Positions 17,980 to 27,701 are shown, numbered from the stretch's first letter. The stretch: DNA of 64,000 nucleotides from JBBQED01 sp038320345 (GCA_038320345.1 JBBQED010000008.1:88330-152329), one strand, 5' to 3'. The notes: generated by a model from the sequence alone, not told the origin. Translations and numbers: made by a program.

Positions 17980-19827
17980 ATGGATACAACGAACCAGGTT
18001 CTTGACCAGGTGATCATCAAATTTGCCGGAGATTCCGGGGATGGAATGCAACTTACCGGCACCCAATTTACCAATACCGCAGCTTTATTTGGAAACGACT
18101 TAAGTACGTTTCCAGATTTCCCAGCTGAAATCCGCGCCCCTTTGGGAACGATTCCGGGAGTCTCTGGTTATCAGCTTCACTTTGGAAGTGTTAATATTTT
18201 TTCACCGGGTGATGCCTGTGACGTGTTGGTAGCGATGAACGCGGCTGCACTTAAAGCCAATTTGAGGCATGTTCGTAAAGGCGGTACCGTTATCGCTAAT
18301 TCTGATGGCTTCGATCCTAAAAATTTACGACTTGCCAATTATCCAGATGGTGCAAATCCATTGCATGACGGAACACTTGATTCCTTTACGGTGATCACTT
18401 TGGATGTCACTAAAATGACTCGTGCTGCATTGACCGAATCAGGATTAGGGATTAAGGAAATCGATCGTGCAAAAAATATGTTTGTGCTCGGGTTCCTCTA
18501 TTGGATGTATAATCGTGAAATGGAATTCACATTAAAATTCTTGCAAGAAAAGTTCAGCAAGAAGCCGGATATATTGGATGCGAACTTAAAAGTTTTGCGT
18601 GCTGGATATAATTTTGGTGATACCAGTGAAACTTTCACCACTCGTTATACTGTAAATCCTGCTCCAATGCCTCCGGGAATTTACCGGAACATCATGGGAA
18701 ATCAAGCTACTGCATTAGGACTGATAGCCGCTTCACAAAAATGCGGACTCGACATGTTTTTCGGAACATACCCCATCACACCTGCGTCTGACATTTTACA
18801 TGAATTAGCGAAGTACAAAAACTTTGGCATTAGAACTTATCAAGCGGAGGATGAAATTGCAGCCATCTGTTCTGTAATCGGAGCCTCTTTCGGTGGTAAG
18901 CTTGCAGTTACTGCTTCCTCTGGACCTGGTATTGCACTTAAAGCTGAAGCGATGGGACTTGCATTGATGCTGGAACTTCCACTCGTAATTATCAATGTAC
19001 AACGTGGTGGTCCATCTACTGGTTTGCCAACGAAGACAGAGCAAAGCGATTTATTTCAGGCCCTATATGGTAGAAATGGAGAAGCACCAATTCCTGTAAT
19101 CGCTTCTAAGTCACCGGCAGATTGTTTTGAAACAGTTTATGAAGCTTGTAGAATTGCTTTAGAATTTATGACTCCAGTAATTTTTCTGAGTGATGGATTC
19201 TTAGCAAATGGCTCTGAGCCATGGAGATTTCCTAAAGCAGATCAGTTAAAGCCAATCGTTACTGAATTCACCAAAGAAAAGAACGATGGAGATAAATTCC
19301 TTCCGTATAAGAGAGATGCTAAACTTTCACGACCATGGGCAATTCCAGGAACGAAAGGTTTAGAACATCGTATTGGAGGATTAGAAAAGCAACATGAAAC
19401 CGGTAATATTAGTTATGATCCGGAGAACCATGAATTTATGGTAAAAATGCGTGCTGCAAAAGTTCAGAAGATTGCTGATCATATTCCATTGCAAGCATTC
19501 GATAGTGGAGCTGAAAAAGGAAAGTTACTCATCGTGGGTTGGGGATCAACTTATGGTGCTATCAAAGGTGCTGCAAACGATGCCCGAATTAAAGGCTATG
19601 AAGTAAGTCATATTCAGATTCGTCATTTATTGCCGTTCCCAAAAAATCTAGGTGAAATCTTGTACAACTTCGATCAGATATTAGTTCCTGAAATGAATAC
19701 AGGACAGCTCGTGAGTTTACTCCGTGATCAGTTTATGGTTCCTGCGATTGGTTTAAACAAAATCAAAGGAATGCCCTTCTCGACTTTCGAGATCCTCGAT
19801 AAAATAGAAGAATTACTAAAAAAATAA
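17980..19827 (+). CDS. korA: 2-oxoglutarate:ferredoxin oxidoreductase, fused gamma-alpha subunit
   Basis: With KorB it oxidatively decarboxylates 2-oxoglutarate (or a related 2-oxoacid) to the acyl-CoA and reduces ferredoxin. 615 residues. Residues 1-195 are the gamma domain (KFAGDSGDGMQLTGTQFT, FPAEIRAP); from about 225 follows the alpha (pyrimidine-binding) domain: GNQATALGLIAASQKCG, YPITPASDILHEL, TYQAEDEIAAICS, TASSGPGIALKAEA, NVQRGGPSTGLPTKTEQSD. The C-terminal transketolase-like part (LLIVGWGSTYGAIKGA) is present. The gamma-alpha fusion is standard in Bacteroidota. korB follows after 45 bp. Substrate (2-oxoglutarate versus pyruvate) is inferred from family resemblance. Confidence 0.96.
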   Translation: MDTTNQVLDQVIIKFAGDSGDGMQLTGTQFTNTAALFGNDLSTFPDFPAEIRAPLGTIPGVSGYQLHFGSVNIFSPGDACDVLVAMNAAALKANLRHVRKGGTVIANSDGFDPKNLRLANYPDGANPLHDGTLDSFTVITLDVTKMTRAALTESGLGIKEIDRAKNMFVLGFLYWMYNREMEFTLKFLQEKFSKKPDILDANLKVLRAGYNFGDTSETFTTRYTVNPAPMPPGIYRNIMGNQATALGLIAASQKCGLDMFFGTYPITPASDILHELAKYKNFGIRTYQAEDEIAAICSVIGASFGGKLAVTASSGPGIALKAEAMGLALMLELPLVIINVQRGGPSTGLPTKTEQSDLFQALYGRNGEAPIPVIASKSPADCFETVYEACRIALEFMTPVIFLSDGFLANGSEPWRFPKADQLKPIVTEFTKEKNDGDKFLPYKRDAKLSRPWAIPGTKGLEHRIGGLEKQHETGNISYDPENHEFMVKMRAAKVQKIADHIPLQAFDSGAEKGKLLIVGWGSTYGAIKGAANDARIKGYEVSHIQIRHLLPFPKNLGEILYNFDQILVPEMNTGQLVSLLRDQFMVPAIGLNKIKGMPFSTFEILDKIEELLKK

Positions 19828-19872
19828 CCCGGCTGCTTAATTGCATCCCCTAAACCATCATCATCGCATAAG

Positions 19873-20919
19873 ATGGAACTAAATACACAAAGCCCTGAAG
19901 CTCCAAAAATGTTGAGCAAAGATCTTGTTACTGATCAGGAAGTACGTTGGTGTCCGGGTTGCGGAGACTATTCTATTCTGAAGCAGGTACAAACAGTAAT
20001 TCCTGAGTTAGGAATTGCAAGAGAAAATATCGTCTTCATCTCCGGGATCGGTTGTTCTTCTCGTTTCCCGTATTATATGGAGACTTATGGAATGCACTCG
20101 ATTCATGGAAGAGCTACTGCTGTAGCAAGCGGATTAAAAGCTATTCGCCCTGAACTCAGTGTATGGATTGTTACCGGCGACGGAGATGCTATGTCGATCG
20201 GTGGAAATCACTTTATACATCTGCTTCGTAGAAATTTCAACGTAAATATTTTGTTGTTCAACAATGAAATCTACGGGCTCACTAAAGGTCAGTACTCTCC
20301 TACTTCCGAAGAAGGAAAAGTAACGAAATCTACTCCGATGGGATCGATCGATCATCCTTTCAATCCATTTGCATTAGCAATGGGAGCTGAAGGTACATTC
20401 ATAGCGCGTTCTATGGACCGTGATCCTGTTCATCTCAAAGAAATGTTACGCAGATCAAATGCACATAACGGAACTTCTTTCCTTGAGATTTATCAAAACT
20501 GCAATGTATTCAACGATGGAGCTTTTGAAATCTTTACGGAGAAATCTTCCAAGAAAGAAGAAGCTATGTTTGTTGAACATGGCAAACCTTTAATCTACGG
20601 ACAAAATCAAGATAAAGGAATTAAACTAGAAGGATTCAAGCCAGTCATAGTTGACCTTACTGCCAATGGAAATTCTGCCAACGACTTGTGGATTCATGAT
20701 GAAACTGATCGTGCGAAGGCAGGCATTTTATCTAGATTCTTCGATCGTCACGAAGCTGGCATAGAACATTTCCCACGCCCATTTGGAGCATTTTATGTTG
20801 AACAGCGTCCTTGTTACGAAGAGATGTTGAATGCACAAGTAGAAGAAGCCATTAGCAAGAAAGGTGCAGGTGATCTCGACAAATTATTACAAGGCAGAGA
20901 GATCTGGGAAATACACTGA
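19873..20919 (+). CDS. korB: 2-oxoglutarate:ferredoxin oxidoreductase, beta subunit
   Basis: 348 residues; binds thiamine diphosphate and the [4Fe-4S] cluster. WCPGCGDYSIL supplies the first cluster cysteines, SGIGCSSRFPYY the cofactor entrance, and GDGDAMSIGGNH...NNEIYGLTKGQYSPTS the thiamine-diphosphate motif. There is no separate ferredoxin-like delta subunit, as expected for the two-subunit type. It is co-transcribed with korA and ended by a terminator at 20945. Confidence 0.96.
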   Translation: MELNTQSPEAPKMLSKDLVTDQEVRWCPGCGDYSILKQVQTVIPELGIARENIVFISGIGCSSRFPYYMETYGMHSIHGRATAVASGLKAIRPELSVWIVTGDGDAMSIGGNHFIHLLRRNFNVNILLFNNEIYGLTKGQYSPTSEEGKVTKSTPMGSIDHPFNPFALAMGAEGTFIARSMDRDPVHLKEMLRRSNAHNGTSFLEIYQNCNVFNDGAFEIFTEKSSKKEEAMFVEHGKPLIYGQNQDKGIKLEGFKPVIVDLTANGNSANDLWIHDETDRAKAGILSRFFDRHEAGIEHFPRPFGAFYVEQRPCYEEMLNAQVEEAISKKGAGDLDKLLQGREIWEIH

Positions 20920-20944
20920 TCAGATACTTATCTATTAACAATAC

Positions 20945-20973
20945 AAAACCGGAAATCAAACTCCGGTTTTTTT
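20945..20973 (+). terminator. Rho-independent terminator after korAB
   Basis: Stem AAAACCGGA/TCCGGTTTT (20945-20953 and 20962-20970), 8-nt loop, T-run continuing to 20973. It lies 26 bases after the korB stop. Confidence 0.9.
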
Positions 20974-21068
20974 ATTTTAAGACAAGTTGAGGAAGATAAA
21001 AAAATTGGCTCTATCGTTATTTTTGGGGAATAAATAAATTGGAAAAATTTACTGCCTCGTTCTGCACC

Positions 21069-22058
21069 TTAAAGATGTTTTAACAAACGACGTGATCTTG
21101 GTCCGGGCTTAAAACGTTTCACATAATTCATACGAAAATTCCCAGTGCTGATTCCAACAGAGGTAGCTGCTGATGAAGTTGAAAGTGAAACATCAGAGTT
21201 CACAAAACTTAGACTAAATGCGTAGAGCGAAGAATTGTAGCCCGCAAAAAATCTCACAAAAGTATTTGGGCTGAATCCATTAGTTTTTACTGGGACATCA
21301 TCACCCAGAGCTGTATTGGTTACGTAATCAAAACTTAAGGCGAGAGATCCAGTGAGAAAGAAATTTTTATGGATAACTAACGTATAGGCATATCCGATGT
21401 TTGGGCCGATCTCAAAATAATTAAAACGTGTCATTCGTTTAATCGTTCCGGTAGGATTTGCTTGAGCAGGGACAATGGAGCTATCAGCTTGGATACTTCC
21501 AAAATGAATTTCTCCACCAGCAATCACACTACCACACGATTTACGTTGCCATTCATTTTGAAGAAAAGCCGCACGGTAAGAGAATCGTTTATTGTTGAAC
21601 ACATATTGCACTGATGTTCCAATGGTATTAATTTTAATATCGGGACGTATGTAATAAAGATCTTTATCTGCAAAAGTACCCTTTGGGTTAAGATAATAAC
21701 CGCGGTAAAATTGTCCGAAAAAATCAACAGTTACTTTTGAACCATAAAAATGCGCTTGCAAATCCAGATAATTGGTTTTCCCTTTTTCTCTGTCAGGATT
21801 AATAAATGGAAAACCGTAAGCCAGATTTAATGTTGCCCATTTATAAGTTGCGCCAATTCCAAAATTTAAATTAGTATTGGGCAAGTATGCCAAATTGTAA
21901 TTCTCCTTACTATTCCTAATATTCAACCGTGAATATTTTTGCGATAAATACAAACGACCAGTAACTAATTTTGCATAAGATGTACAATACAAAGTATCGA
22001 TCTGTGCCTGCACATTTTGTGCAAAGATTAAGAGAAAGAATAAAATGTATTTTTTCAT
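21069..22058 (-). CDS. Outer-membrane protein, DUF4421-like
   Basis: 329 residues. Signal peptide MKKYILFFLLIFAQNVQAQ, then a long beta-strand pattern with LNFGIGATYKWATLNLAYGF, DFFGQFYRGYYL, IRPDIKINTIGTSVQYVFN and a closing FRMNYVKRFKPG. This order (regular early strands, a central YNF-like motif region, tyrosine-rich strands) is what I know of the DUF4421 family of Bacteroidota beta-barrels; assignment is by pattern. It starts 34 bp downstream of nadE on the same strand and is probably co-transcribed with it. Function unknown. Confidence 0.82.
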   Translation of the reverse strand: MKKYILFFLLIFAQNVQAQIDTLYCTSYAKLVTGRLYLSQKYSRLNIRNSKENYNLAYLPNTNLNFGIGATYKWATLNLAYGFPFINPDREKGKTNYLDLQAHFYGSKVTVDFFGQFYRGYYLNPKGTFADKDLYYIRPDIKINTIGTSVQYVFNNKRFSYRAAFLQNEWQRKSCGSVIAGGEIHFGSIQADSSIVPAQANPTGTIKRMTRFNYFEIGPNIGYAYTLVIHKNFFLTGSLALSFDYVTNTALGDDVPVKTNGFSPNTFVRFFAGYNSSLYAFSLSFVNSDVSLSTSSAATSVGISTGNFRMNYVKRFKPGPRSRRLLKHL

Positions 22059-22092
22059 GACCAGTTTAAGCGATTCGAAAATCTAAGATAAA

Positions 22093-23742
22093 TCAACCAA
22101 GATATTTTGCAACTAGCGGCATCCGTCGTCCTCTGCCAAATGCCTTTCCTGACACTCTCAAAATGGGAGCAAACTGAAAACGTTTCCATTCATTATTATT
22201 CACCATTTTTAAAATACGCATGACTAAAGCTTCATCGAATCCTTCTTGAATGATCTGATCAGGGCCCTGTGTTTTTTCGATATAGTGATAGAGCACTGCA
22301 TCTAGAACTTCATAGGGTGGTAATGAATCGGCATCTTTTTGACCGGGACGCAATTCAGCGGAAGGTGCTTTGGTGATGATATTCGAAGGTATAACTTCGA
22401 CATCCCGATTAATATATTCAGCAAGCTCATAGACTTCGGTTTTATACAAATCACCAATGACAGATAATCCACCACACATATCTCCGTACAAAGTACCGTA
22501 GCCTACAGCGAGTTCACTTTTATTACTTGTATTCAATAAAATATATCCGAACTTATTACTAATTGCCATTAGTGAAGTACCACGAATACGGGCTTGAATA
22601 TTTTCTTCAGCCACGTTAAAAGGAGTCCCTTCAAAATCCTTTTTCAGTGCAGCAAGAAACGCATCATACATCGGCTTTATTGGTAAAATCTCAGAGGTAC
22701 ACCCTAGATTTTTAACAAGGATTTCAGAATCGGTGATAGAATGCGCACTGGAAAATTCTGAGGGCATCATTACGGCATGAACATTTTCAGCACCGAGCGC
22801 TTCCACCGCTAGTACATTTACTACAGCTGAATCAATTCCTCCTGACAAACCAAGGATCGCCTTTTTAAATCCCATCTTCCCGAAATAATCACGGATACCT
22901 AGCACTAATGCCTGATGAATCTGTGCCAACTTAGAAAGTGGTGCTGTTGATGAGGAAGAAGCAACAGTAATTTTTTTTGACTCCGGATGAAACTCACACT
23001 CATAAATTTCTTCTTTGAAATACGCGGATTCCAGAACCAGATTAGCCTGTTCATCATAGATCAGTGAACCGCCATCAAAAACAATATCTGTATTTGCACC
23101 CACTTGATTTACGTAAATGAGTGGCAATTTATACTGCTTCACATTTTTCTGAAGAATAATTTTACGATCATCAGCATGATGAAAATCAAAAGGAGAAGCT
23201 GCAATGTTAATCATCAGAGCAGGTTGTTGCCTACTCAATTCTTCCATGGGCCAAAAAGTATAGAGCGGATCATCATCCATATTCCAGAGATCTTCACAAA
23301 CGGTGAGGGCTATCCGAACTCCTTTGACGGTGATGCATTTGAACTCACGGTTGGATTCAAACCATCGGTATTCATCAAATACATCGTAAGTAGGTAATAA
23401 TGTTTTAGAAACGATCTGTTGTATTTTCCCTTCTGCCAGCACAAATGCAGCATTAAAAAGATTCTTCCCTTTTGGATCAGGATTGATAGCTGGTCCGCCC
23501 ACGATAGCGACTGTGTTTTTGCAGTATGAAGCAATACGTTCCATCTGCTCTTGACAACGGGCAATAAAATGTTTGTAATCCAGAAAATCAAGAGGAGGAT
23601 AACCACAAATTGCTAATTCAGCGAACACCACAAGATCTGTTTGATCTTGCTCTGCTTTTTGAATAACCGAGATGATTTTTTCCGCGTTCGCATCAAAATT
23701 GCCAATATGGTAATTCAGCTGAGCAAGGCCTATTTTTATCAT
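22093..23742 (-). CDS. nadE: NAD+ synthetase, glutamine-dependent
   Basis: Final step of NAD biosynthesis: amidates nicotinate adenine dinucleotide with ammonia released from glutamine. 549 residues in two domains. The nitrilase-fold glutaminase (about 1-260) has the triad Glu42 (VVFAELAICGYPP), Lys113 (SKTLLPTYDV) and Cys149 (ALTVCEDLW). The synthetase domain (about 275-549) has the P-loop ILGLSGGIDSAVV, then NTSNKSELAVGYGTLYGD. A TAACTTTG -7 box on this strand sits five bases before the start. Its position beside a beta-barrel gene and gldB echoes the nadE-gldB linkage known from Flavobacterium johnsoniae. Confidence 0.97.
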   Translation of the reverse strand: MIKIGLAQLNYHIGNFDANAEKIISVIQKAEQDQTDLVVFAELAICGYPPLDFLDYKHFIARCQEQMERIASYCKNTVAIVGGPAINPDPKGKNLFNAAFVLAEGKIQQIVSKTLLPTYDVFDEYRWFESNREFKCITVKGVRIALTVCEDLWNMDDDPLYTFWPMEELSRQQPALMINIAASPFDFHHADDRKIILQKNVKQYKLPLIYVNQVGANTDIVFDGGSLIYDEQANLVLESAYFKEEIYECEFHPESKKITVASSSSTAPLSKLAQIHQALVLGIRDYFGKMGFKKAILGLSGGIDSAVVNVLAVEALGAENVHAVMMPSEFSSAHSITDSEILVKNLGCTSEILPIKPMYDAFLAALKKDFEGTPFNVAEENIQARIRGTSLMAISNKFGYILLNTSNKSELAVGYGTLYGDMCGGLSVIGDLYKTEVYELAEYINRDVEVIPSNIITKAPSAELRPGQKDADSLPPYEVLDAVLYHYIEKTQGPDQIIQEGFDEALVMRILKMVNNNEWKRFQFAPILRVSGKAFGRGRRMPLVAKYLG

Positions 23743-23746
23743 GGTA

Positions 23747-23754
23747 CAAAGTTA
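23747..23754 (-). promoter_or_regulatory. nadE -7 box TAACTTTG
   Basis: Reverse-strand TAACTTTG ending four bases before the nadE start codon, downstream of the terminator at 23778-23804. No TTG is seen at the usual distance. If used, the transcript would be nearly leaderless. Confidence 0.45.
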
Positions 23755-23777
23755 GGGATTTTAATACCGGTCATAAA

Positions 23778-23804
23778 AAAACCCCTGAGGGAATCAGGGG
23801 TTTT
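23778..23804 (-). terminator. Rho-independent terminator
   Basis: Arms AAAACCCCTGA (23778-23788) and TCAGGGGTTTT (23794-23804), 5-nt loop; on the minus strand seven T residues follow. It ends the beta-barrel gene at 23824-24465 and separates it from nadE. Confidence 0.92.
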
Positions 23805-23823
23805 AAAATCTTTAAACAACAGT

Positions 23824-24465
23824 TTAGAACAGAATCCCAATGTTTAACGCAAGGAAGTTAGATCCTGCTTTGTAATCTTTGCTTTGAAAAGTATCTAGAA
23901 ACCCATTGTTGAATTCAATGGATGCTACTGCAACAGTGGAACCGGAAATAGTATACTCCACTCCCGCTGCAATCAATAATGAAAGCATAAATGCATTGAT
24001 ATCATCTTTCACATCTACATCATCCTCTGCATCTGTATCTGCTTTTGCCCGGATATTGACTCCAGGAATAAAGCCAAACTGACCAAAATATTTAATCTTA
24101 TCGAACGAATTAGTTTTCATTTTTAAGGTAATGGGTACTTCTACATATTGCAAACGAAACGTTGCTTTTTCGGAGAAACCATCTTTCTTTAATATCACTG
24201 CTCCACCTCTGTAACTAGACTGTAATCCAGTACAAAAGGCGTAGTTTTCTTGAATTTTAAACTCCAATACGGCACCATAGGAAAAGCCAAGTTTTGCCCC
24301 ATCTTTCTCTACGCTTTTGGATAATGGATGCATCCAAGCTAAAGTCGGCGCTATCTTAAATCCGAAGTGAAATTTTTGATCTGAACTAGGTTCAGAAGTT
24401 TGTGCTTGCAGAGATTTTCCGAAAATCAGGAAGATCGTTAATAAAAATAGTAAGCGATTATTCAT
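23824..24465 (-). CDS. PorT-like outer-membrane beta-barrel protein
   Basis: 213 residues. Signal peptide (residues 1-21, ending SLQAQ), then FHFGFKIAPTLAWM, SYGAVLEFKIQENYAFCTGL, LQYVEVPITLKMK and FGFIPGVNI, the strand order of the small eight-stranded barrels annotated as PorT-family proteins. PorT itself belongs to type IX secretion, but this broad family includes many proteins without known function, so I do not claim it is PorT. It diverges from gldB with only 24 bp between start codons, so the two promoters must overlap. Confidence 0.82.
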   Translation of the reverse strand: MNNRLLFLLTIFLIFGKSLQAQTSEPSSDQKFHFGFKIAPTLAWMHPLSKSVEKDGAKLGFSYGAVLEFKIQENYAFCTGLQSSYRGGAVILKKDGFSEKATFRLQYVEVPITLKMKTNSFDKIKYFGQFGFIPGVNIRAKADTDAEDDVDVKDDINAFMLSLLIAAGVEYTISGSTVAVASIEFNNGFLDTFQSKDYKAGSNFLALNIGILF

Positions 24466-24473
24466 GGTTATTG

Positions 24474-24481
24474 TAGTTTTG
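24474..24481 (+). promoter_or_regulatory. gldB -7 box TAGTTTTG
   Basis: A TAnnTTTG match ending eight bases before the gldB ATG, inside the 24-bp divergent gap. No clear -33 element was found in the coding start of the opposite gene. Confidence 0.35.
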
Positions 24482-24489
24482 ACCCTGCA

Positions 24490-25551
24490 ATGATAGACAA
24501 AAAACTGTTTTGGATAATTATTTCTGTTGGGTTACTCACATTTGTTTCCTGTGGAAATGATAAAAAAAGGCCTAACCAACCTGATAAAATTGAAGTCAAG
24601 GAAACTCCATTAAAATTGACCTTTTTAAGGTTCGAGAAGGATGTTTTTGAACCCAAAGCCGATATTGACAGCTTAACAATCAAGCAATTAAAAGAGAAGT
24701 ACGGTAAATTTTTCGATTTATGGTGTTTCCGATTGTCAGGGATTCTACCGCCCACGATTTCGAACCCTAGTGATGCTTATATCGCATTCAATCTCAATCA
24801 ATACCGCAATGATAAATACATTAATGAAGTGTATGGAACCTGTCAGGCAAAGTTTGATAAGGATGACTGGATGCGAGAAGAATTAACACCTGCCTTCAAA
24901 ATTTATGCTACTATTTTTCCAGGAAAAATTATTCCTGAAATTATTACCTACGTTTCTCCGTTTACAAGTAATATCATGGCGATGGATAGTGCTGTTGGAA
25001 TTGGACTTCATTTCTATTTAGGAAACGATTACAAGTATTATCCTAGTCTTCAGATGCCGAGGTATATGACCCGTAAATTCTCCAAAGAATATATGGCTAG
25101 TGATTTATTAAGAGGATGGCTGGATAGTGAATACAACAATGATAGCGTACAGAAGAATTGCTTATCTCAAATAATTTACGCTGGAAAAAATCTCTATGCA
25201 TTGGATCTCTTGCTTCCTGATACAGATGACAGCATAAAGATTGGTTATACTTCTTCACAAATCGAATGGGCGTATGCTAATGAACAAAAGATCTGGGCAT
25301 TTCTTATCGATCAAAAATTATTATACAGCATGAATGCTAAATTATATATGAAGTATATTAATGATGGAATGACCACTAGCGGATTCCCTACAGAAGCTCC
25401 GGCAAAACTTGGAGCATTCATAGGCTGGCAGATCATCCGTTCTTATATGATGAATAATAAAAATGTAAGTCTTCAGGATCTATACAAAATTCAGGATGCT
25501 CAGATTATTCTGGCCTCTTCTGCTTATAAACCTACAAAACCAAAATCCTGA
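24490..25551 (+). CDS. gldB: Gliding-motility lipoprotein GldB
   Basis: 353 residues. Lipobox LLTFVSC with Cys21 as lipid-modified residue, so it is anchored to a membrane by its N-terminus. The body carries GldB-like stretches: LTFLRFEKDVFEPK, the central GIGLHFYLGNDYKYYPSL followed by MPRYMTRKFSKEY, and AKLGAFIGWQIIRSYM with NVSLQDLYKIQDAQIIL near the end. GldB is needed for gliding and T9SS function in Flavobacterium johnsoniae; its biochemical role is unsettled. In that species gldC follows gldB; here a metallo-beta-lactamase gene follows directly (1-bp gap) and no gldC is seen in the window. Confidence 0.88.
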   Translation: MIDKKLFWIIISVGLLTFVSCGNDKKRPNQPDKIEVKETPLKLTFLRFEKDVFEPKADIDSLTIKQLKEKYGKFFDLWCFRLSGILPPTISNPSDAYIAFNLNQYRNDKYINEVYGTCQAKFDKDDWMREELTPAFKIYATIFPGKIIPEIITYVSPFTSNIMAMDSAVGIGLHFYLGNDYKYYPSLQMPRYMTRKFSKEYMASDLLRGWLDSEYNNDSVQKNCLSQIIYAGKNLYALDLLLPDTDDSIKIGYTSSQIEWAYANEQKIWAFLIDQKLLYSMNAKLYMKYINDGMTTSGFPTEAPAKLGAFIGWQIIRSYMMNNKNVSLQDLYKIQDAQIILASSAYKPTKPKS

Positions 25552-25552
25552 G

Positions 25553-26191
25553 ATGATGCAGCTTGAACAATTTACTTTTAATCCATTTCAAGAAAATACT
25601 TATGTTCTTTATGACGAAACTGGAGAATGTGTAATTATTGATCCGGGATGTTATGATCCGGCCGAGAAAAGTGAACTCTACAATTTCATTGTAGAAAAAG
25701 AATTGAAACCCGTTCATTTACTCAATACGCATTGTCATATTGATCATGTATTAGGAAATAAATTTATCGGCGAAAGTTTTAAGTTGACACCTGAAATACA
25801 TCCCTTAGAAGTGGAGGTATTGAATGCGACTTCACAATATGGACCCTTGTATGGAATTTATATGGAACCTTCACCGGAACCCTCGATCAATCTGGAAGAA
25901 GGTGGTGCAATTAATTTCGGAAACCAATCTTTAAAAATGATCTTTGCTCCTGGACATAGCCCAGGGAGTATTTGTTTTTACAATGAACAACAATTAATTT
26001 TGATTGGGGGTGATGTTTTATTCAGAGAAAGTATTGGAAGAGCGGATTTACCGGGAGGCGATATGAGAGTACTTTTGAAGAGCATCCGGGAAAAGTTATT
26101 TATTCTTCCTGATGCAGTTACCGTATATCCTGGACATGGGCCTTCAACAACTATCGCACACGAAAAGATCAATAATCCTTTTCTTCAATAA
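25553..26191 (+). CDS. Metallo-beta-lactamase-fold hydrolase (glyoxalase II-like)
   Basis: 212 residues from ATG 25553 (a second ATG follows at 25556); the open frame upstream overlaps gldB and is not needed. The metal-binding signature is NTHCHIDHVLG (HxHxDH), APGHSPGSICFY supplies the next His, GGDVLFRESIGRADLPGGD the bridging Asp, and VYPGHGPSTT the last His. The short form, lacking the C-terminal helical domain of true glyoxalase II, resembles YcbL-type hydrolases acting on thioesters; the substrate is not known. It is translationally close to gldB and the secreted-protein gene that follows. Confidence 0.92.
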   Translation: MMQLEQFTFNPFQENTYVLYDETGECVIIDPGCYDPAEKSELYNFIVEKELKPVHLLNTHCHIDHVLGNKFIGESFKLTPEIHPLEVEVLNATSQYGPLYGIYMEPSPEPSINLEEGGAINFGNQSLKMIFAPGHSPGSICFYNEQQLILIGGDVLFRESIGRADLPGGDMRVLLKSIREKLFILPDAVTVYPGHGPSTTIAHEKINNPFLQ

Positions 26192-26195
26192 CTTT

Positions 26196-27701
26196 ATGTT
26201 TACTATGTATACATTCAGAATTTATATAACACTTTTTTTTATCCTCCTCGGCAGCATTACACTTGCGCAGAAAGTGACGATGAGTCCGGAAGATATTGAA
26301 GCCAGTGGATTAAATTACGTCAAGGTAATCGGTCAGGATGAAGATGGATTTTATTTGCTTCATAGTAACCTTTCATTTTTCTTACAGAAAGATAGAATTG
26401 GATTGAAGTCGAGGAAATATCAACTCAGTTATTTCGGTTTTGATATGAAACCCCGATGGTCGAAATTACTGACCCCTCATCCTGAAGAGGCTACTATTGA
26501 AAGTGTAGGATTTTTTAATGATCGACCATTTGTGATGGAAAGTAATTGGTCGAAGTCGGATAATTCCTTGCAATTATTTCTAGATGTTTATGATGCCAAA
26601 GGAAATCTTTTTGTACAAGGAAAAAAAATTGCAGCATTTACAACGAGTCATCCTGGAGATTTTGAAAAGCCACGTTCTATTCTTTCCACGAGTAAAAATT
26701 TGTTGGGGATTTATCTTCGAGAAGACCTAGATGCCGTTCAAAATATTCATTGCGTAAGTATCGATACCACTTACACACCATTAAAAATTAATGCGGCAGG
26801 GCTTCCCTATGCAGATAAAGATTTAGATATTACCGATCTTGCATTGAGTGATCAAAATGAATTTTTATTGCTTGCGAAATTGCTCACCAAAGATCCTGTT
26901 TCAGAAAAAAAGAAACTCCGTTTATTTCAATTGTTCCTCTTGCAACCCGGATCTAATAAATTCAAAGACTACAAAGTGAATGATGTCGGTAAGAATATGA
27001 GTGAAGCGGTGCTCGCGATCGACAAAGTAAATCACAGAGTTGCCGTAACAGGATTTTATTCTGAAAAAGAATCCTTTGCCGGAGCAGGAATACTGTTTGC
27101 CATTTTAAATTTAGACAATCCTGATGAGCTAAAATTAAGTTTGAATCCCATCACTGGTGATAATCAAATTAAATTAGTTGGTGAACGAAATAATGGAAAC
27201 GGAATTAGCTTGTTTAATTATCCCGTACAAAAAGTAATCCTCAGAAATAATGGAGGCGCAGTAATTATTGCTGAAGCTGCATATTTGAGTGAGTATTCTT
27301 ATTATGATTATTTCACGCAGAGTTTTAATAGAAGAGTAGAATATCACTTCGATAATATTGTGGTGTTTTCTGTTCGTGCGGATGGGAGTATTGAATGGAC
27401 TCAAGTTATTAGAAAAGATCAGGCCTCTATGGACGATGAAGGATTGTATTCATCATTTACCTATGCCCTAAATGCAGATGAGATGATAGTAGTTTACAAC
27501 AATGACATCGGCAGAAATAATGAAATTGTCAGTTACCGCATAAATAGTGTCGGACAGATGACCAATAAAAAACTCACGAAAATCGGAGATAATATTTCTT
27601 TACTTCCAAGATTCGGGCGTCAAGTGGATGCAGGTAGGATAGTAGTTCCGGCTATAAATAAAAAGAAACTTTACCTGTTAAAACTGGATTTCGAGAATTA
27701 A
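26196..27701 (+). CDS. Secreted protein of unknown function
   Basis: 501 residues from ATG 26196, or 498 from ATG 26205, which gives the cleaner signal peptide MYTFRIYITLFFILLG ending in TLAQ. The longer frame overlaps the preceding gene by 80 bases and is unlikely. The mature part is beta-rich without a family I recognise; it has segments such as VKVIGQDEDGFYLLHS, KNLLGIYL and SYRINSVGQM that could be blades of a propeller, which is inference only. No lipobox and no T9SS tail. It is the last gene of the gldB-MBL run. Confidence 0.75.
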   Translation: MFTMYTFRIYITLFFILLGSITLAQKVTMSPEDIEASGLNYVKVIGQDEDGFYLLHSNLSFFLQKDRIGLKSRKYQLSYFGFDMKPRWSKLLTPHPEEATIESVGFFNDRPFVMESNWSKSDNSLQLFLDVYDAKGNLFVQGKKIAAFTTSHPGDFEKPRSILSTSKNLLGIYLREDLDAVQNIHCVSIDTTYTPLKINAAGLPYADKDLDITDLALSDQNEFLLLAKLLTKDPVSEKKKLRLFQLFLLQPGSNKFKDYKVNDVGKNMSEAVLAIDKVNHRVAVTGFYSEKESFAGAGILFAILNLDNPDELKLSLNPITGDNQIKLVGERNNGNGISLFNYPVQKVILRNNGGAVIIAEAAYLSEYSYYDYFTQSFNRRVEYHFDNIVVFSVRADGSIEWTQVIRKDQASMDDEGLYSSFTYALNADEMIVVYNNDIGRNNEIVSYRINSVGQMTNKKLTKIGDNISLLPRFGRQVDAGRIVVPAINKKKLYLLKLDFEN

